Assembly: GCA_023436525.1 (NCBI GenBank) | Contig: JAEZIW010000029.1 | Span: 1 to 10,527, forward strand | From: Bacillota bacterium | Lineage (GTDB): Bacteria; Bacillota; Clostridia; Christensenellales; SZUA-584 | Reading direction: 5' to 3' | Length of the DNA stretch: 10,527 nt | Notes under the pieces: model-generated | Seen by the model: only the letters and a program-made list of their open reading frames with translations | What the model was told of the DNA's origin: nothing | Database searches by the model: none | Part shown: positions 5,054 to 10,527 of the stretch, one piece after another | Layout: each line of letters opens with the position of its first letter | Numbering within the stretch: the first letter of the stretch is position 1 | Position numbers and translations under genes: made by a program

Positions 5054-6010
5054 TCATGCGTATACACCGTCGCAGACGGTATCCGTGCTCGGATACGGGC
5101 TGCTCTGCGCGAACGCCAGTGCGGCATCCATGGCCTCTCTTGCGCGGCAGTCGATGCTTTCCAGCTCCTCGGCAGACACGACCCCCTCTGCCAGCAGATC
5201 GGCTCTCATGCGCACTATCGGGTCTTTCTCCCGCCACTGCGCAATCTCCTGCGCGGTTCTGTATACGTTTTTATCGCTCTTCGAATGCCCGTGTATCCGA
5301 TATGTCTCGCATACCAGCAGCATCGGGCCGTTTTTTCTCACCTCGTCGGCGGCTTTCACAGCCTCGCGGTATACCCCCACGGCGTCATTGCCGTCAATGG
5401 TTTTGCTCAGCATACCGTAGCTTTGCGCGCGCTTTGCAATATCCGCCACGTTCATTGCGCGGCTGCGGCTCATCGAGAGGCCGTATTGGTTGTCTTCGCA
5501 AATGAATAAAACGGGCAGCTTCCAAACCGAAGCGAGGTTCAGCGCCTCGTGAAACGAACCCTGATTGGTGGCGCCGTCGCCAAAAAAGCAGACGGCAATC
5601 TGCCCTGAGCTTTTTTGCTTGATGGCCAGTGCCGCGCCCACGGCCAGCGGCACACCCCCGGCCACCACACCATTAGAACCAAAGTTGCCGTTTTCGGGGT
5701 CGGCAATGTGCATAGAGCCGCCTCTCCCGCCGCAGCAGCCGGTTTGCCTGCCCATCATTTCTGCCATCATCGCGCCTATATCAATGCCCTTGGCAATGCA
5801 GTGTCCATGCCCGCGGTGTGTGCTGAAAATCACGTCCGTCGCTTGCAGCGCCGCCATCACGCCCGCTGCCACCGCTTCTTCACCTATATAAAGATGCGTG
5901 GTGCCATGCATCACGCCATCCGCAAACAACCGAGCCACCTGCTCCTCAAAGTATCTGATGAGCAGCATATTTTTGTATATCTGTTGAGCCTTGTCTTTCG
6001 CTATAACCAT
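5054..6010 (-). CDS. TPP-dependent 2-oxoacid/acetoin dehydrogenase E1, alpha subunit
   Basis: The 318-residue alpha subunit binds the thiamine diphosphate pyrophosphate and Mg ion for the E1 reaction. The TPP motif begins at GDG (144-146, GDGATNQGSFHEAL) and ends at CEDN (171-174), about 30 residues later as expected. Other family blocks are STHRGHGH (63-70), GRQTGCCGGRGGSMH (87-101) and the flexible loop YRIHGHSKSD (238-247). The sequence pattern is close to AcoA and related pyruvate/acetoin dehydrogenases; I cannot decide the substrate. It starts at ATG 6010 after a GGAAGGTGG box, and its stop overlaps a possible start of the beta gene. The two form an operon driven by the promoter at 6052-6080. 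E2 and E3 genes are absent from this window. Confidence 0.9.
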   Translation of the reverse strand: MVIAKDKAQQIYKNMLLIRYFEEQVARLFADGVMHGTTHLYIGEEAVAAGVMAALQATDVIFSTHRGHGHCIAKGIDIGAMMAEMMGRQTGCCGGRGGSMHIADPENGNFGSNGVVAGGVPLAVGAALAIKQKSSGQIAVCFFGDGATNQGSFHEALNLASVWKLPVLFICEDNQYGLSMSRSRAMNVADIAKRAQSYGMLSKTIDGNDAVGVYREAVKAADEVRKNGPMLLVCETYRIHGHSKSDKNVYRTAQEIAQWREKDPIVRMRADLLAEGVVSAEELESIDCRAREAMDAALAFAQSSPYPSTDTVCDGVYA

Positions 6011-6051
6011 AAACCACCTTCCGCTTGCGGTTGCAAAATCAACATATGCAT

Positions 6052-6080
6052 ATTATCGCTAATTATTTTCTGTTTTTCAA
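6052..6080 (-). promoter_or_regulatory. Promoter of the E1 alpha-beta operon
   Basis: TTGAAA (6075-6080) lies 17 nt from GATAAT (6052-6057); each matches consensus at five of six positions. Transcription would start near 6045 with a leader of about 35 nt that contains the small CCGC-AA-GCGG hairpin. I see no TPP riboswitch in this short leader. Confidence 0.6.
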
Positions 6081-6149
6081 TAACATTTTATCATAAAACT
6101 AATCTTTATCCAGTGAATTTCTTGTGAACAGACATCTCAGGCTTAAGCG

Positions 6150-6178
6150 TTGACGTTTGTCCGTCTAAGTGCTAAAAT
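6150..6178 (+). promoter_or_regulatory. Promoter of the PrsA-like foldase gene
   Basis: TTGACG (6150-6155) is 17 nt from TAAAAT (6173-6178), with TGC directly before the -10. The start point would be near 6185, about 36 nt before the ATG. It is back to back with the E1 promoter, about 70 nt away. Confidence 0.7.
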
Positions 6179-6221
6179 TTTAATATTTGCTAGACCGTAA
6201 CGAATATTGAAGGAGACTTTC

Positions 6222-7457
6222 ATGAAAACAAAAAAAATGGCAGCACTGCTGCTGTGCATACCGCTCGTTTTCTCCGGCGGCTGCTCTCTGATCTCCATTG
6301 ACCAGGAAAAAGCCGACGCAATTGAAAACGCAAAAGTGCTCGCTGAATACAAGGATACCGACATCACCAAACAGCAGGTGGTGCAATATATGAACCAGCA
6401 GCTGTCTCAGCAGGGCATGACATTGAAAGACATGGAATCGAACGAAGCCAACTGGGATGCATACTTAAACTCCAGCATCAATTATCTTGCGATAAACGAG
6501 ATCGCGCTGGAAAAAGCGGCCGAGCTTGGCTTTGATCAGCTGACCGAAGACGAAAACAAAGAGATAGACGATCAGTATAACAGCACCCTTGACCAGGTAA
6601 AGTCTTATGTGGATTATTTGGCTCAGGCAGCGGTTGATAAGGATGCAACCAAGAATTACGATGAAGAGCACAAGAAAATAATGGATGATTATTTTAAGTC
6701 TCTGGGCTATACGCAGGACACGTTTCGTGATGTGATTAAAAACGACTTTATCGTGAAAAAAGTGTATGATGATGTGATCAAGAATATTGCCGTGACCGAT
6801 GAAGATGTCAAGGCGGAATACGACAGTCAGCTGAAAATGCAGCAGGGCAACGTTGAGAACGATCCCTCTTTCGTGGAGATGCAGGCCTCTTTTGGCGGAC
6901 GCATACTCTTTTATCCGCCGGGTTACATGAATGTGCGCCATATCTACCTCGCCTTTGATGACGAGACAAAAAGCACCGCGACCGAGGCTTACGGCAAAGA
7001 CGACAAGAGCGAATACGAAACGCTGATTACCCAAGGCAAAGCTGCCCTGAAAACCAAGATTGATGACATTCAGTCGCGTTTGAATTCGGGTGAAGACCTC
7101 GCAAAATTGATGGAGGAATACAACGATGATTCCGTGTTTAACATGGAGACATACAGTACCGAAGGCGTGGAGATGGGTCCGTACAAGAATAACGACAACC
7201 CCGGCTACCTTGACGCCATTGCCAAGCTCACCAAGGAAGGGCAGGTCAGCGAGCCGCTTGTAAATTATAACGGCGTTTACTTTATCCAGTGCGTTAAGCT
7301 TCTTGCGGGCGCAGTGCCTTATGAAGACGTAAAGGATGACATGAAAACGACGATGCTCAGCAGCAAGCAGCAGACCGAATGGCAAACCGTAACGAAGGGC
7401 TGGGTTGACGACGCGAAGGCCGCAGGTACGCTCAAGACTTACGCCGACAGATACTAA
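6222..7457 (+). CDS. PrsA-like lipoprotein, parvulin-type peptidyl-prolyl isomerase/foldase
   Basis: This 411-residue exported protein probably helps newly secreted proteins fold on the outer face of the membrane. The N-terminus is a lipoprotein signal: KTKK, a hydrophobic core and FSGGC, with Cys21 the likely lipid-modified residue (a relaxed lipobox). Residues about 35-225 are charged and helical, like the SurA/PrsA N-terminal chaperone domain, with the segment DYFKSLGYTQDTFRDVIKND typical of it. From about 236 (MNVRHIYLAF) to 375 the pattern follows parvulin: a VRHI start, the LAKLMEEYNDDS block, then GQVSEPLVNYNGVYFIQ near the end. Several usual parvulin core residues are hard to match, so isomerase activity is uncertain. 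ATG 6222 is chosen over an upstream in-frame ATG at 6207 because AAGGAGA stands 5 nt before it and the signal peptide then starts normally. Single gene with its own promoter and terminator. Confidence 0.85.
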   Translation: MKTKKMAALLLCIPLVFSGGCSLISIDQEKADAIENAKVLAEYKDTDITKQQVVQYMNQQLSQQGMTLKDMESNEANWDAYLNSSINYLAINEIALEKAAELGFDQLTEDENKEIDDQYNSTLDQVKSYVDYLAQAAVDKDATKNYDEEHKKIMDDYFKSLGYTQDTFRDVIKNDFIVKKVYDDVIKNIAVTDEDVKAEYDSQLKMQQGNVENDPSFVEMQASFGGRILFYPPGYMNVRHIYLAFDDETKSTATEAYGKDDKSEYETLITQGKAALKTKIDDIQSRLNSGEDLAKLMEEYNDDSVFNMETYSTEGVEMGPYKNNDNPGYLDAIAKLTKEGQVSEPLVNYNGVYFIQCVKLLAGAVPYEDVKDDMKTTMLSSKQQTEWQTVTKGWVDDAKAAGTLKTYADRY

Positions 7458-7467
7458 CCAAATCATC

Positions 7468-7497
7468 AAAGCGCCCGCTCATGCAGGCGCTTTTTTT
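7468..7497 (+). terminator. Intrinsic terminator after the foldase gene
   Basis: AAAGCGCC (7468-7475) pairs with GGCGCTTT (7486-7493) around a 10-nt loop, and the T-run extends to 7497. It starts 11 nt after the stop codon of the foldase gene. Confidence 0.9.
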
Positions 7498-7963
7498 GTC
7501 CCGAATTCTCCGCCAGAAGAACCCTTCTCCTCCGAGAGAAGACATCTCGTTGATACACCCCGTTAGTCATTGTTATGAATAGTCATTGTTTCGGTTATCC
7601 TGAGGAGTGAATCGACTACTGCGCGTTCACTACGGTAGCGGAAAGAATGACCCTTAACGCAACTTATCGTTTTGCGCAAAGTGATTCCGGGCTTGTCTGC
7701 TGAGAAGCGAATCGGAATCTAATGAAATAAGCATTGCAGTTCCATTATCAGTGATCGCTTACGCTCCAGAATGATATAAGTGCACTTTTTACACGCTGGC
7801 CTTCCCCTCGATGAGAAGGCGACGGCTCTACGTCTTAACGCCGAGGCTGTAAAATAACTGACAATGCCAACAGCCAGTGCGCCCCTCATTGCATCACAGG
7901 ACTATGCAAGCGGGCAAATTAATGGCATAATTAAACATAATAATAATCAGGAGATACTGCCGT
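7498..7963. other. Non-coding, repeat-rich intergenic region
   Basis: No convincing gene is present on either strand. The stretch holds several decayed repeats. MITE-like palindromic arms lie at 7524-7541 and 7800-7819. An 11-bp direct repeat TAGTCATTGTT occurs at 7564-7574 and 7580-7590. A unit at 7581-7651 has ends GTCATTGT and AGAATGAC in inverted orientation. GATTCCG and CGGAATC form an inverted repeat at 7683-7719. Near the hydrolase gene TTGCAT and ATGCAA form an inverted repeat at 7889-7909. I could not place a confident promoter for the downstream gene. Confidence 0.6.
7524..7819. repeat. Possible degraded copy of the MITE-like element, or nested repeats
   Basis: CTTCTCCTCCGAGAGAAG (7524-7541) and CCTTCCCCTCGATGAGAAGG (7800-7819) resemble the perfect palindromes at 3879-3896 and 3973-3992, with a few mismatches each. 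The left arm is followed by GTTGATACACC, reminiscent of TGATGAGGTG. The 260 bp between them is far longer than in the clean copy and contains other inverted repeats, so another element may have inserted inside it, or the two arms may be unrelated solo remnants. Confidence 0.4.
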
Positions 7964-9091
7964 ATGGATATCATCCGGTATATCGAATCGCAATTCGCGC
8001 CGTTTGCCGTCAGCCCGTTTAACACGGTTGACAGCCTTATATTTTCAAAACTGTCGTATGTTCGCTTCGACGGCATTGTTCCGTTTCTGGGTGAAAAGAA
8101 AAAAGAAATCTGCCTTACCGAGCTTCTTAAGGCAGAGGCCTTTGATTCGATGTTCATGAATTTGAGCGACCGTGAAACCCACCTGCGTTTTCTGTTCGCG
8201 CTGGCTGCCAGCCCCAGATACCGCGGCACACGGTTGAATTTCTATGTCAACCATTCTGACCCCGTCACCGAGAAGCAGTTCTCCGCGATCACGTTTTTGA
8301 CGGATGACGGCACAGCGTATGTGGCGTATCGCGGTACCGATTCCACCTTCATCGGCTGGAAAGAGGATTTCAACATGGCCTATTTAAGCCCTGTTCCGTC
8401 TCAGCAGGATGCCGTCAGGTATCTCGACACTGTTGGCAGGCAGTTGAGCAAATCAAAGCCCATTCGCGTGGGCGGGCATTCAAAAGGCGGCAATCTCGCG
8501 GTGTATGCCGCAACCAAATGCAGCCCGTCGGTGCAAAAACGCATCACCGGCATTTACAACCACGACGGCCCCGGCTTTAAAGAGAGCTTGTTTGAAAGCC
8601 CCGCATTTGCACGCATCCAAAACCGCATTCATACCACTCTGCCCGAGTCGTCGCTTGTGGGCTTGCTGCTGCGGCAGCACAAAGGGTACGTCGTTATTAA
8701 AAGCAGCAACCGAGGCATCAAGCAGCACGACCCGTTTTCCTGGATTGTAGAGGACGGCGACTTTGTTTATGCCGGAGAGCTTAAGGGCGGCGCAAAGCTG
8801 CGCGATAAAACCATTGACCAATGGCTGGAGACGCTGACGGACGAAAAACGCAAGCTCTTTATTAACACGCTTTTTGATGTGGTTGAAGCCTCCGAATCGC
8901 AAACGCTGCACGAGTTCTCTCAGGAATGGCACAAAAGCGCAACAGCCATGCTTTACGCCATCAAACAAATTGACCCCGAAACGCGCAAATTCGTTTTTCA
9001 AACGCTGACGGCGTTTGCAAAGATGTCGCTCAAAAACCTTTTTCGCAATAAAGATAACGCCGCCGAGCAGGATCCTCAATCGGTATCATAA
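7964..9091 (+). CDS. DUF2974 (Mbeg1-like) alpha/beta hydrolase, putative lipase/esterase
   Basis: This 375-residue protein fits the DUF2974/Mbeg1-like family, relatives of class 3 lipases. The clearest evidence is the nucleophile elbow GGHSKGGNLAVYAA, with Ser173 in G-H-S-K-G. The preceding strand region AYVAYRGTDSTFIGWKEDFNM contains the RGTD motif usual in this fold, and NHDGPGF follows the elbow as in family members. The HDPFSWIVEDGDFVY segment probably carries a further triad region; the catalytic His is not assigned. There is no signal peptide, so the protein is cytoplasmic by inference. The start ATG 7964 follows AGGAG by 10 nt. The N-terminus (IESQFAPFAVSPFNTVDSLIFSKLSYV) agrees with the family start. 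The substrate is unknown. Its stop codon overlaps the 3' end of the opposite nagZ gene by 6 nt. Confidence 0.87.
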   Translation: MDIIRYIESQFAPFAVSPFNTVDSLIFSKLSYVRFDGIVPFLGEKKKEICLTELLKAEAFDSMFMNLSDRETHLRFLFALAASPRYRGTRLNFYVNHSDPVTEKQFSAITFLTDDGTAYVAYRGTDSTFIGWKEDFNMAYLSPVPSQQDAVRYLDTVGRQLSKSKPIRVGGHSKGGNLAVYAATKCSPSVQKRITGIYNHDGPGFKESLFESPAFARIQNRIHTTLPESSLVGLLLRQHKGYVVIKSSNRGIKQHDPFSWIVEDGDFVYAGELKGGAKLRDKTIDQWLETLTDEKRKLFINTLFDVVEASESQTLHEFSQEWHKSATAMLYAIKQIDPETRKFVFQTLTAFAKMSLKNLFRNKDNAAEQDPQSVS

Positions 9092-10324
9092 CCCGGCAGC
9101 GGGGATGAAGCCTGTGTATTTTTGTTTCAGCTCGAGTATCCGATGCACACTCTGTACCAACCGCTCACGCGTTAAGCGCCCCTCCTGCACAGCCTGATAC
9201 ATCGCGTCCAGCACCTGCTTTTGCAGGCTCACATGCTTGCCAACCAAAACGACATCGCCGCCTGCCAGAATATGGCGCACGGCCCCTTCGCCCACGCTGC
9301 ACTGAGACCGCAGCCCCTGCATACGCATATCATCCGATATCACCACACCGGCAAATCCCATCGATTCGCGCAGCAGGCCGGTAATGACTGTGGGCGACAG
9401 CGATGTAATGTTCTCAGGGTCAACCTGCGGATACGACAAATGGCCCACAAGCATCGCGTCGATACCCGCTTCAACGGACGCGGCAAACGGCACCAGCGAA
9501 TAGCTCGCCAGCTTTTCCGGCGAAACATTGATGACAGGCAGCGTTTGATGCGAATCCTCAATTGTGTTGCCGTGGCCCGGAAAATGCTTGCCGACCGATG
9601 CGGCACCCCCGTCGTGCAAGCCCCTGACGGCCTCTCGGATGAGCGCGGCAACCTTCTCGGCGTCCCCGCCGAATATACGTTTGCCAAGGAACGTGTCAGC
9701 CGGACTGTCTGCCAAATCAATCACAGGCGCGAAATCGGTCATAATGCCCACCTCACGCAGCTTTTGCGCAATCCTTTTAAACTGTTCATACACAATCACA
9801 GGGTCGTTTTTCTTGCCCATATTGTAGGCTGTCAGCAGTTTTGGCTCCCACTGCCCTTTAAACCGGTCAACCCGGCCGCCCTCCACATCAAGCCCAATCA
9901 TCACCGGCACACCTTTAACGGCGTATGTCTGAATAATGTCGGTCAGCCCTTTTGTCTGATCAAATGTTTTGGTATTCCAACCAAACAGCATCACATTGCC
10001 GATGCTGTAATCGCGCATCAACTGCGCGCTCTCCGGCGCAATCTCGTCAGTGCCCACAAAGCCGATCATGACCATCTGACCGATCAGTTCCTGGTCGCTC
10101 ATCGACGTGATGATGCTGTCAATCGTGACGGGTTCCGGCGTTGGTTCCGGTGTGGGTTCGGGTGTCGGCTCCGGCGTTGGCTCCGGTGTTGGCTCGGGTG
10201 TCATTATCGGCGTGGGTTCCGGCGTCGGCTCTGCCGTCGCACTCACAGCTGTCTCTTGCGGCGCGCAGGCTGATGCGACCAGCAACAGCCCAATTATTAA
10301 AACGGTTATGATTCGTCTGATCAT
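9086..10324 (-). CDS. nagZ: Glycoside hydrolase family 3 beta-N-acetylhexosaminidase, lipoprotein
   Basis: This 412-residue enzyme probably removes terminal N-acetylglucosamine from muropeptides outside the membrane, in cell-wall turnover. An N-terminal lipoprotein signal ends at VASAC (Cys20). A linker of EPTP repeats (about 32-65) follows, then the GH3 TIM-barrel domain (about 68-400). NagZ landmarks are LDVEGGRVDRFK (145-156), DFAPVIDLA (197-205), KHFPGHG (246-252), the Asp-Ser-His acid/base loop at 257-259 and ISDDMRMQG (329-337), which holds the nucleophile aspartate. The D-x-H dyad distinguishes NagZ-type hexosaminidases from other GH3 enzymes. A second GH3 C-terminal domain is absent. 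The start ATG 10324 gives a standard lipoprotein signal; the ribosome binding site is weak (GGGATTGGA). It converges on the DUF2974 gene, overlapping by 6 nt. Confidence 0.92.
   Translation of the reverse strand: MIRRIITVLIIGLLLVASACAPQETAVSATAEPTPEPTPIMTPEPTPEPTPEPTPEPTPEPTPEPVTIDSIITSMSDQELIGQMVMIGFVGTDEIAPESAQLMRDYSIGNVMLFGWNTKTFDQTKGLTDIIQTYAVKGVPVMIGLDVEGGRVDRFKGQWEPKLLTAYNMGKKNDPVIVYEQFKRIAQKLREVGIMTDFAPVIDLADSPADTFLGKRIFGGDAEKVAALIREAVRGLHDGGAASVGKHFPGHGNTIEDSHQTLPVINVSPEKLASYSLVPFAASVEAGIDAMLVGHLSYPQVDPENITSLSPTVITGLLRESMGFAGVVISDDMRMQGLRSQCSVGEGAVRHILAGGDVVLVGKHVSLQKQVLDAMYQAVQEGRLTRERLVQSVHRILELKQKYTGFIPAAGL
10130..10231 (-). repeat. 12-bp repeats encoding the EPTP linker of NagZ
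   Basis: Seven Glu-Pro-Thr-Pro units, interrupted once by IMTP, are encoded by near-identical 12-bp repeats. They make a stiff, extended spacer between the lipid anchor and the enzyme domain, probably to span the cell wall. Third-position changes between units show that they are not recent exact copies, though replication slippage could still change their number. Confidence 0.85.
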
Positions 10325-10350
10325 CTGATTCCAATCCCATTGTTATTTTT

Positions 10351-10397
10351 AAGCCGTGGGGCTTTCACAGCGCCGCTTTTTTAACCGCGCTGGTTAA
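10351..10397 (-). promoter_or_regulatory. Structured nagZ leader with competing hairpins
   Basis: TTAACC (10381-10386) can pair with GGTTAA (10392-10397), while CAGCGC (10368-10373) can pair with GCGCTG (10387-10392). These stems share bases and exclude each other. A third small stem, AAGCC with GGCTT (10351-10364), is nearer the gene. No long U-tract follows on the minus strand, so this is not a clear attenuator. Regulatory meaning is speculative. Confidence 0.3.
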
Positions 10398-10420
10398 CGG
10401 CTCTTTTTTCCATTTCATCT

Positions 10421-10448
10421 ATCATACCATGACTTTGCAATTTCGCAA
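10421..10448 (-). promoter_or_regulatory. Probable nagZ promoter
   Basis: TTGCGA (10443-10448) is 16 nt from TATGAT (10421-10426), with TGG immediately upstream of the -10. Transcription would start near 10414, leaving a leader of about 90 nt that contains overlapping hairpins. Confidence 0.55.
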
Positions 10449-10473
10449 CCGATTCTCGCGTTTTCGCGCAGAC

Positions 10474-10502
10474 TTTACAAAATATGAAACATCGTTTATA
10501 AT
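10474..10502 (+). promoter_or_regulatory. Strong plus-strand promoter reading out of the window
   Basis: TTTACA (10474-10479) lies 17 nt from a perfect TATAAT (10497-10502). Transcription would start near 10509 and read into a gene beyond the right edge. It is divergent from the nagZ promoter. Confidence 0.65.
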
Positions 10503-10527
10503 AAATTCTGTTGTATTATAAGTATCG

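Noticed and set aside
5043..5237. 65-residue N-terminal extension of the E1 beta subunit
   Set aside because: It is an out-of-frame reading of the end of the alpha gene, rich in Arg and Gly and without family similarity. AAGGAGA places the start at 5042.
4081..5509. Long plus-strand ORFs opposite the E1 genes
   Set aside because: They are shadows of GC-rich coding DNA: Arg/Ser/Pro-rich, without good ribosome sites, and opposite two well-recognised enzymes.
6011..6051. TPP riboswitch before the E1 genes
   Set aside because: The leader is only about 35 nt and lacks the conserved TPP-riboswitch core; the enzymes use TPP but do not make it.
10130..10231. CRISPR-like short repeats
   Set aside because: The 12-bp units are contiguous and in frame with the NagZ linker; there are no spacers.
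10107..10328. Plus-strand 73-residue Gly-Val-Gly-Ser repeat protein
   Set aside because: It is the antisense reading of the EPTP linker codons of nagZ and has no independent support.
1..10527. tRNA, rRNA or CRISPR array
   Set aside because: I read the intergenic stretches on both strands and saw no cloverleaf with a CCA end, no rRNA core sequence and no regularly spaced repeats.

Overview
The window looks like chromosomal DNA of a Gram-positive, Clostridia-type bacterium. The main genes are of middling GC and carry strong AGGAGG-type ribosome binding sites, TTG and GTG starts, and sigma-A-like promoters, often with an extended -10 TG. Two exported proteins have lipoprotein signals, one a PrsA-like foldase and one a NagZ-like glycosidase. 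A PadR/DUF1700/DUF4097 operon also fits a Firmicute. I cannot name the species.

Layout. (1) 1-674 is AT-rich and has no gene of ordinary size. On the minus strand it holds a compact unit: a good promoter, a leader with a terminator-like hairpin, and two peptides of 34 and 35 codons, each a single hydrophobic segment behind its own Shine-Dalgarno. A third strong Shine-Dalgarno with a 5-codon ORF lies between them, and a GC-rich hairpin follows the last stop. (2) 675-1670 (minus) is an IS1595-type transposase with its own promoter; the element probably ends at about 1744, just before the padR promoter. (3) 1832-3703 (plus) is a translationally overlapped operon of a PadR regulator, a HAAS/DUF1700 membrane protein and a membrane-anchored DUF4097 protein, closed by a strong terminator at 3742-3776. 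(4) 3875-3994 is a palindrome-rich MITE-like repeat between convergent genes. (5) 4062-6010 (minus) encodes the beta and alpha subunits of a thiamine-diphosphate 2-oxoacid/acetoin dehydrogenase E1, alpha first, with no E2 or E3 gene in the window. (6) 6222-7457 (plus) is a lipoprotein of the PrsA/parvulin foldase type with a clear promoter and terminator. (7) 7498-7963 is non-coding and full of decayed inverted repeats, including arms like those of the MITE. (8) 7964-9091 (plus) is a DUF2974/Mbeg1-like alpha/beta hydrolase. Its stop overlaps that of (9) 9086-10324 (minus), a lipoprotein glycoside hydrolase family 3 beta-N-acetylhexosaminidase with a Pro/Thr/Glu repeat linker. (10) A consensus-like plus-strand promoter at 10474-10502 points out of the window.

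Working together: the PadR operon is probably a self-regulated envelope module. PrsA and NagZ act outside the membrane on protein folding and on cell-wall recycling. The E1 pair needs E2/E3 partners encoded elsewhere or works without them. The most novel-looking part is the small hydrophobic peptide unit beside the insertion sequence. It resembles type I toxin or holin-like toxin loci, but I could not identify it by name.
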